Source: Thermodesulfobacteriota bacterium
GTDB lineage: Bacteria; Desulfobacterota; RBG-13-43-22
Length of the DNA stretch: 5,365 nt
Reading direction: 5' to 3'
NCBI GenBank assembly: GCA_025454185.1
Contig: JALOOY010000340.1
Location: 1 to 5,365, forward strand
Positions 5,095 through 5,365 of the stretch are shown here, in pieces (the first letter of the stretch is position 1; the number at the start of each line of letters is the position of its first letter). The notes under the pieces are model-generated. The model was not told the DNA's origin and ran no database searches. It worked only from the letters and a program-made list of their open reading frames with translations. The position numbers and the translations under genes were made by a program.

Positions 5095-5365
5095 TTATTT
5101 CTTTTGGTGCTTCATCCGGTAGTGGTAGGTCTGGCCGGATTGGTCGCGGTTGCGGGCGTTCCTTTCCTTGTTGAGGATCCAGACCACGTCGGAGCCGACC
5201 ATTTGGGTTCCATCATCCATTTCAAACATAATAAACCATTCCTGGGTGGACCTGTCGGAGGCTTCGGTCAATTGGAAGGCGGCGACAACGTCCTCAGTGG
5301 GAAATTTCAAAGTCATGTCCATCTGTCCGTCGCCGTACAGATTATGGCAGGCCAGACGGTCGTCC
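5095..5365 (-). CDS. Hypothetical protein, C-terminal part (5' end outside the window)
   Basis: Not recognised. The frame runs open from the right window edge to TAA at 5095-5097, giving about 89 visible residues beginning DDRLACHNLYGDGQ. The first in-window ATG is at 5322, but the frame continues upstream with coding-like codon choice (mostly G or C in third positions) and no clear Shine-Dalgarno lies before that ATG, so the real start is probably beyond the window. A moderately hydrophobic, beta-prone stretch (EWFIMFEMDDGTQMVGSDVVWIL) is followed by a basic, polar tail ending RMKHQKK. No signal peptide, membrane helix or metal motif is visible. It is transcribed in the same direction as the thiM operon but is separated from it by a hairpin and about 270 bp with two promoters, so it is likely a separate unit. 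Confidence 0.65.
   Translation of the reverse strand, partial: DDRLACHNLYGDGQMDMTLKFPTEDVVAAFQLTEASDRSTQEWFIMFEMDDGTQMVGSDVVWILNKERNARNRDQSGQTYHYRMKHQKK

Noticed and set aside
4775..5122. Plus-strand 115-codon frame
   Set aside because: Its GTG start lies among the minus-strand promoters, it overlaps the hairpin and the hypothetical gene end, and it shows no recognisable protein features.

Overview
The window is GC-rich (roughly 60% by eye). It looks like an anaerobic, deltaproteobacterium-like (Desulfobacterota-type) chromosome fragment. That assignment rests on general gene style and on the kind of intergenic repeats present, so it is weak.

Layout. (1) 1-810, plus strand: the 3' part of a FieF/YiiP-type cation diffusion facilitator, cut by the left window edge. 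(2) 811-850: a short convergent gap with an inverted repeat. (3) 4830-851, minus strand: a thiamin-precursor salvage operon. In transcription order it has two tandem sigma70-like promoters, a TPP riboswitch, an intrinsic terminator, thiM (hydroxyethylthiazole kinase), thiW (S-component of a thiazole ECF transporter, visibly damaged), a 124-bp spacer with two inverted heptanucleotide arrays, a fused double-ATPase (EcfA-EcfA'), and EcfT. (4) 4827-5094: mostly non-coding, with a strong GC hairpin at 5040-5080. (5) 5095-5365, minus strand: the C-terminal part of an unrecognised protein, cut by the right edge.

How it works together. ThiW would bind hydroxyethylthiazole (HET). The EcfT plus double-ATPase module would energise uptake, and ThiM would phosphorylate HET to HET-P for thiamin phosphate synthesis. 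TPP would shut the operon off by favouring the leader terminator. This is a dedicated (group I) ECF layout: S-component, ATPases and T-component sit in one transcription unit with the salvage kinase.

Most notable points. thiW is not intact: its two halves lie in different frames, and a conserved central stretch of about 28 residues seems to be missing at a junction near 3554-3564. The thiW-ATPase spacer holds two 7-bp tandem arrays arranged as inverted partners. No wholly new system is evident; the operon itself is a known type.
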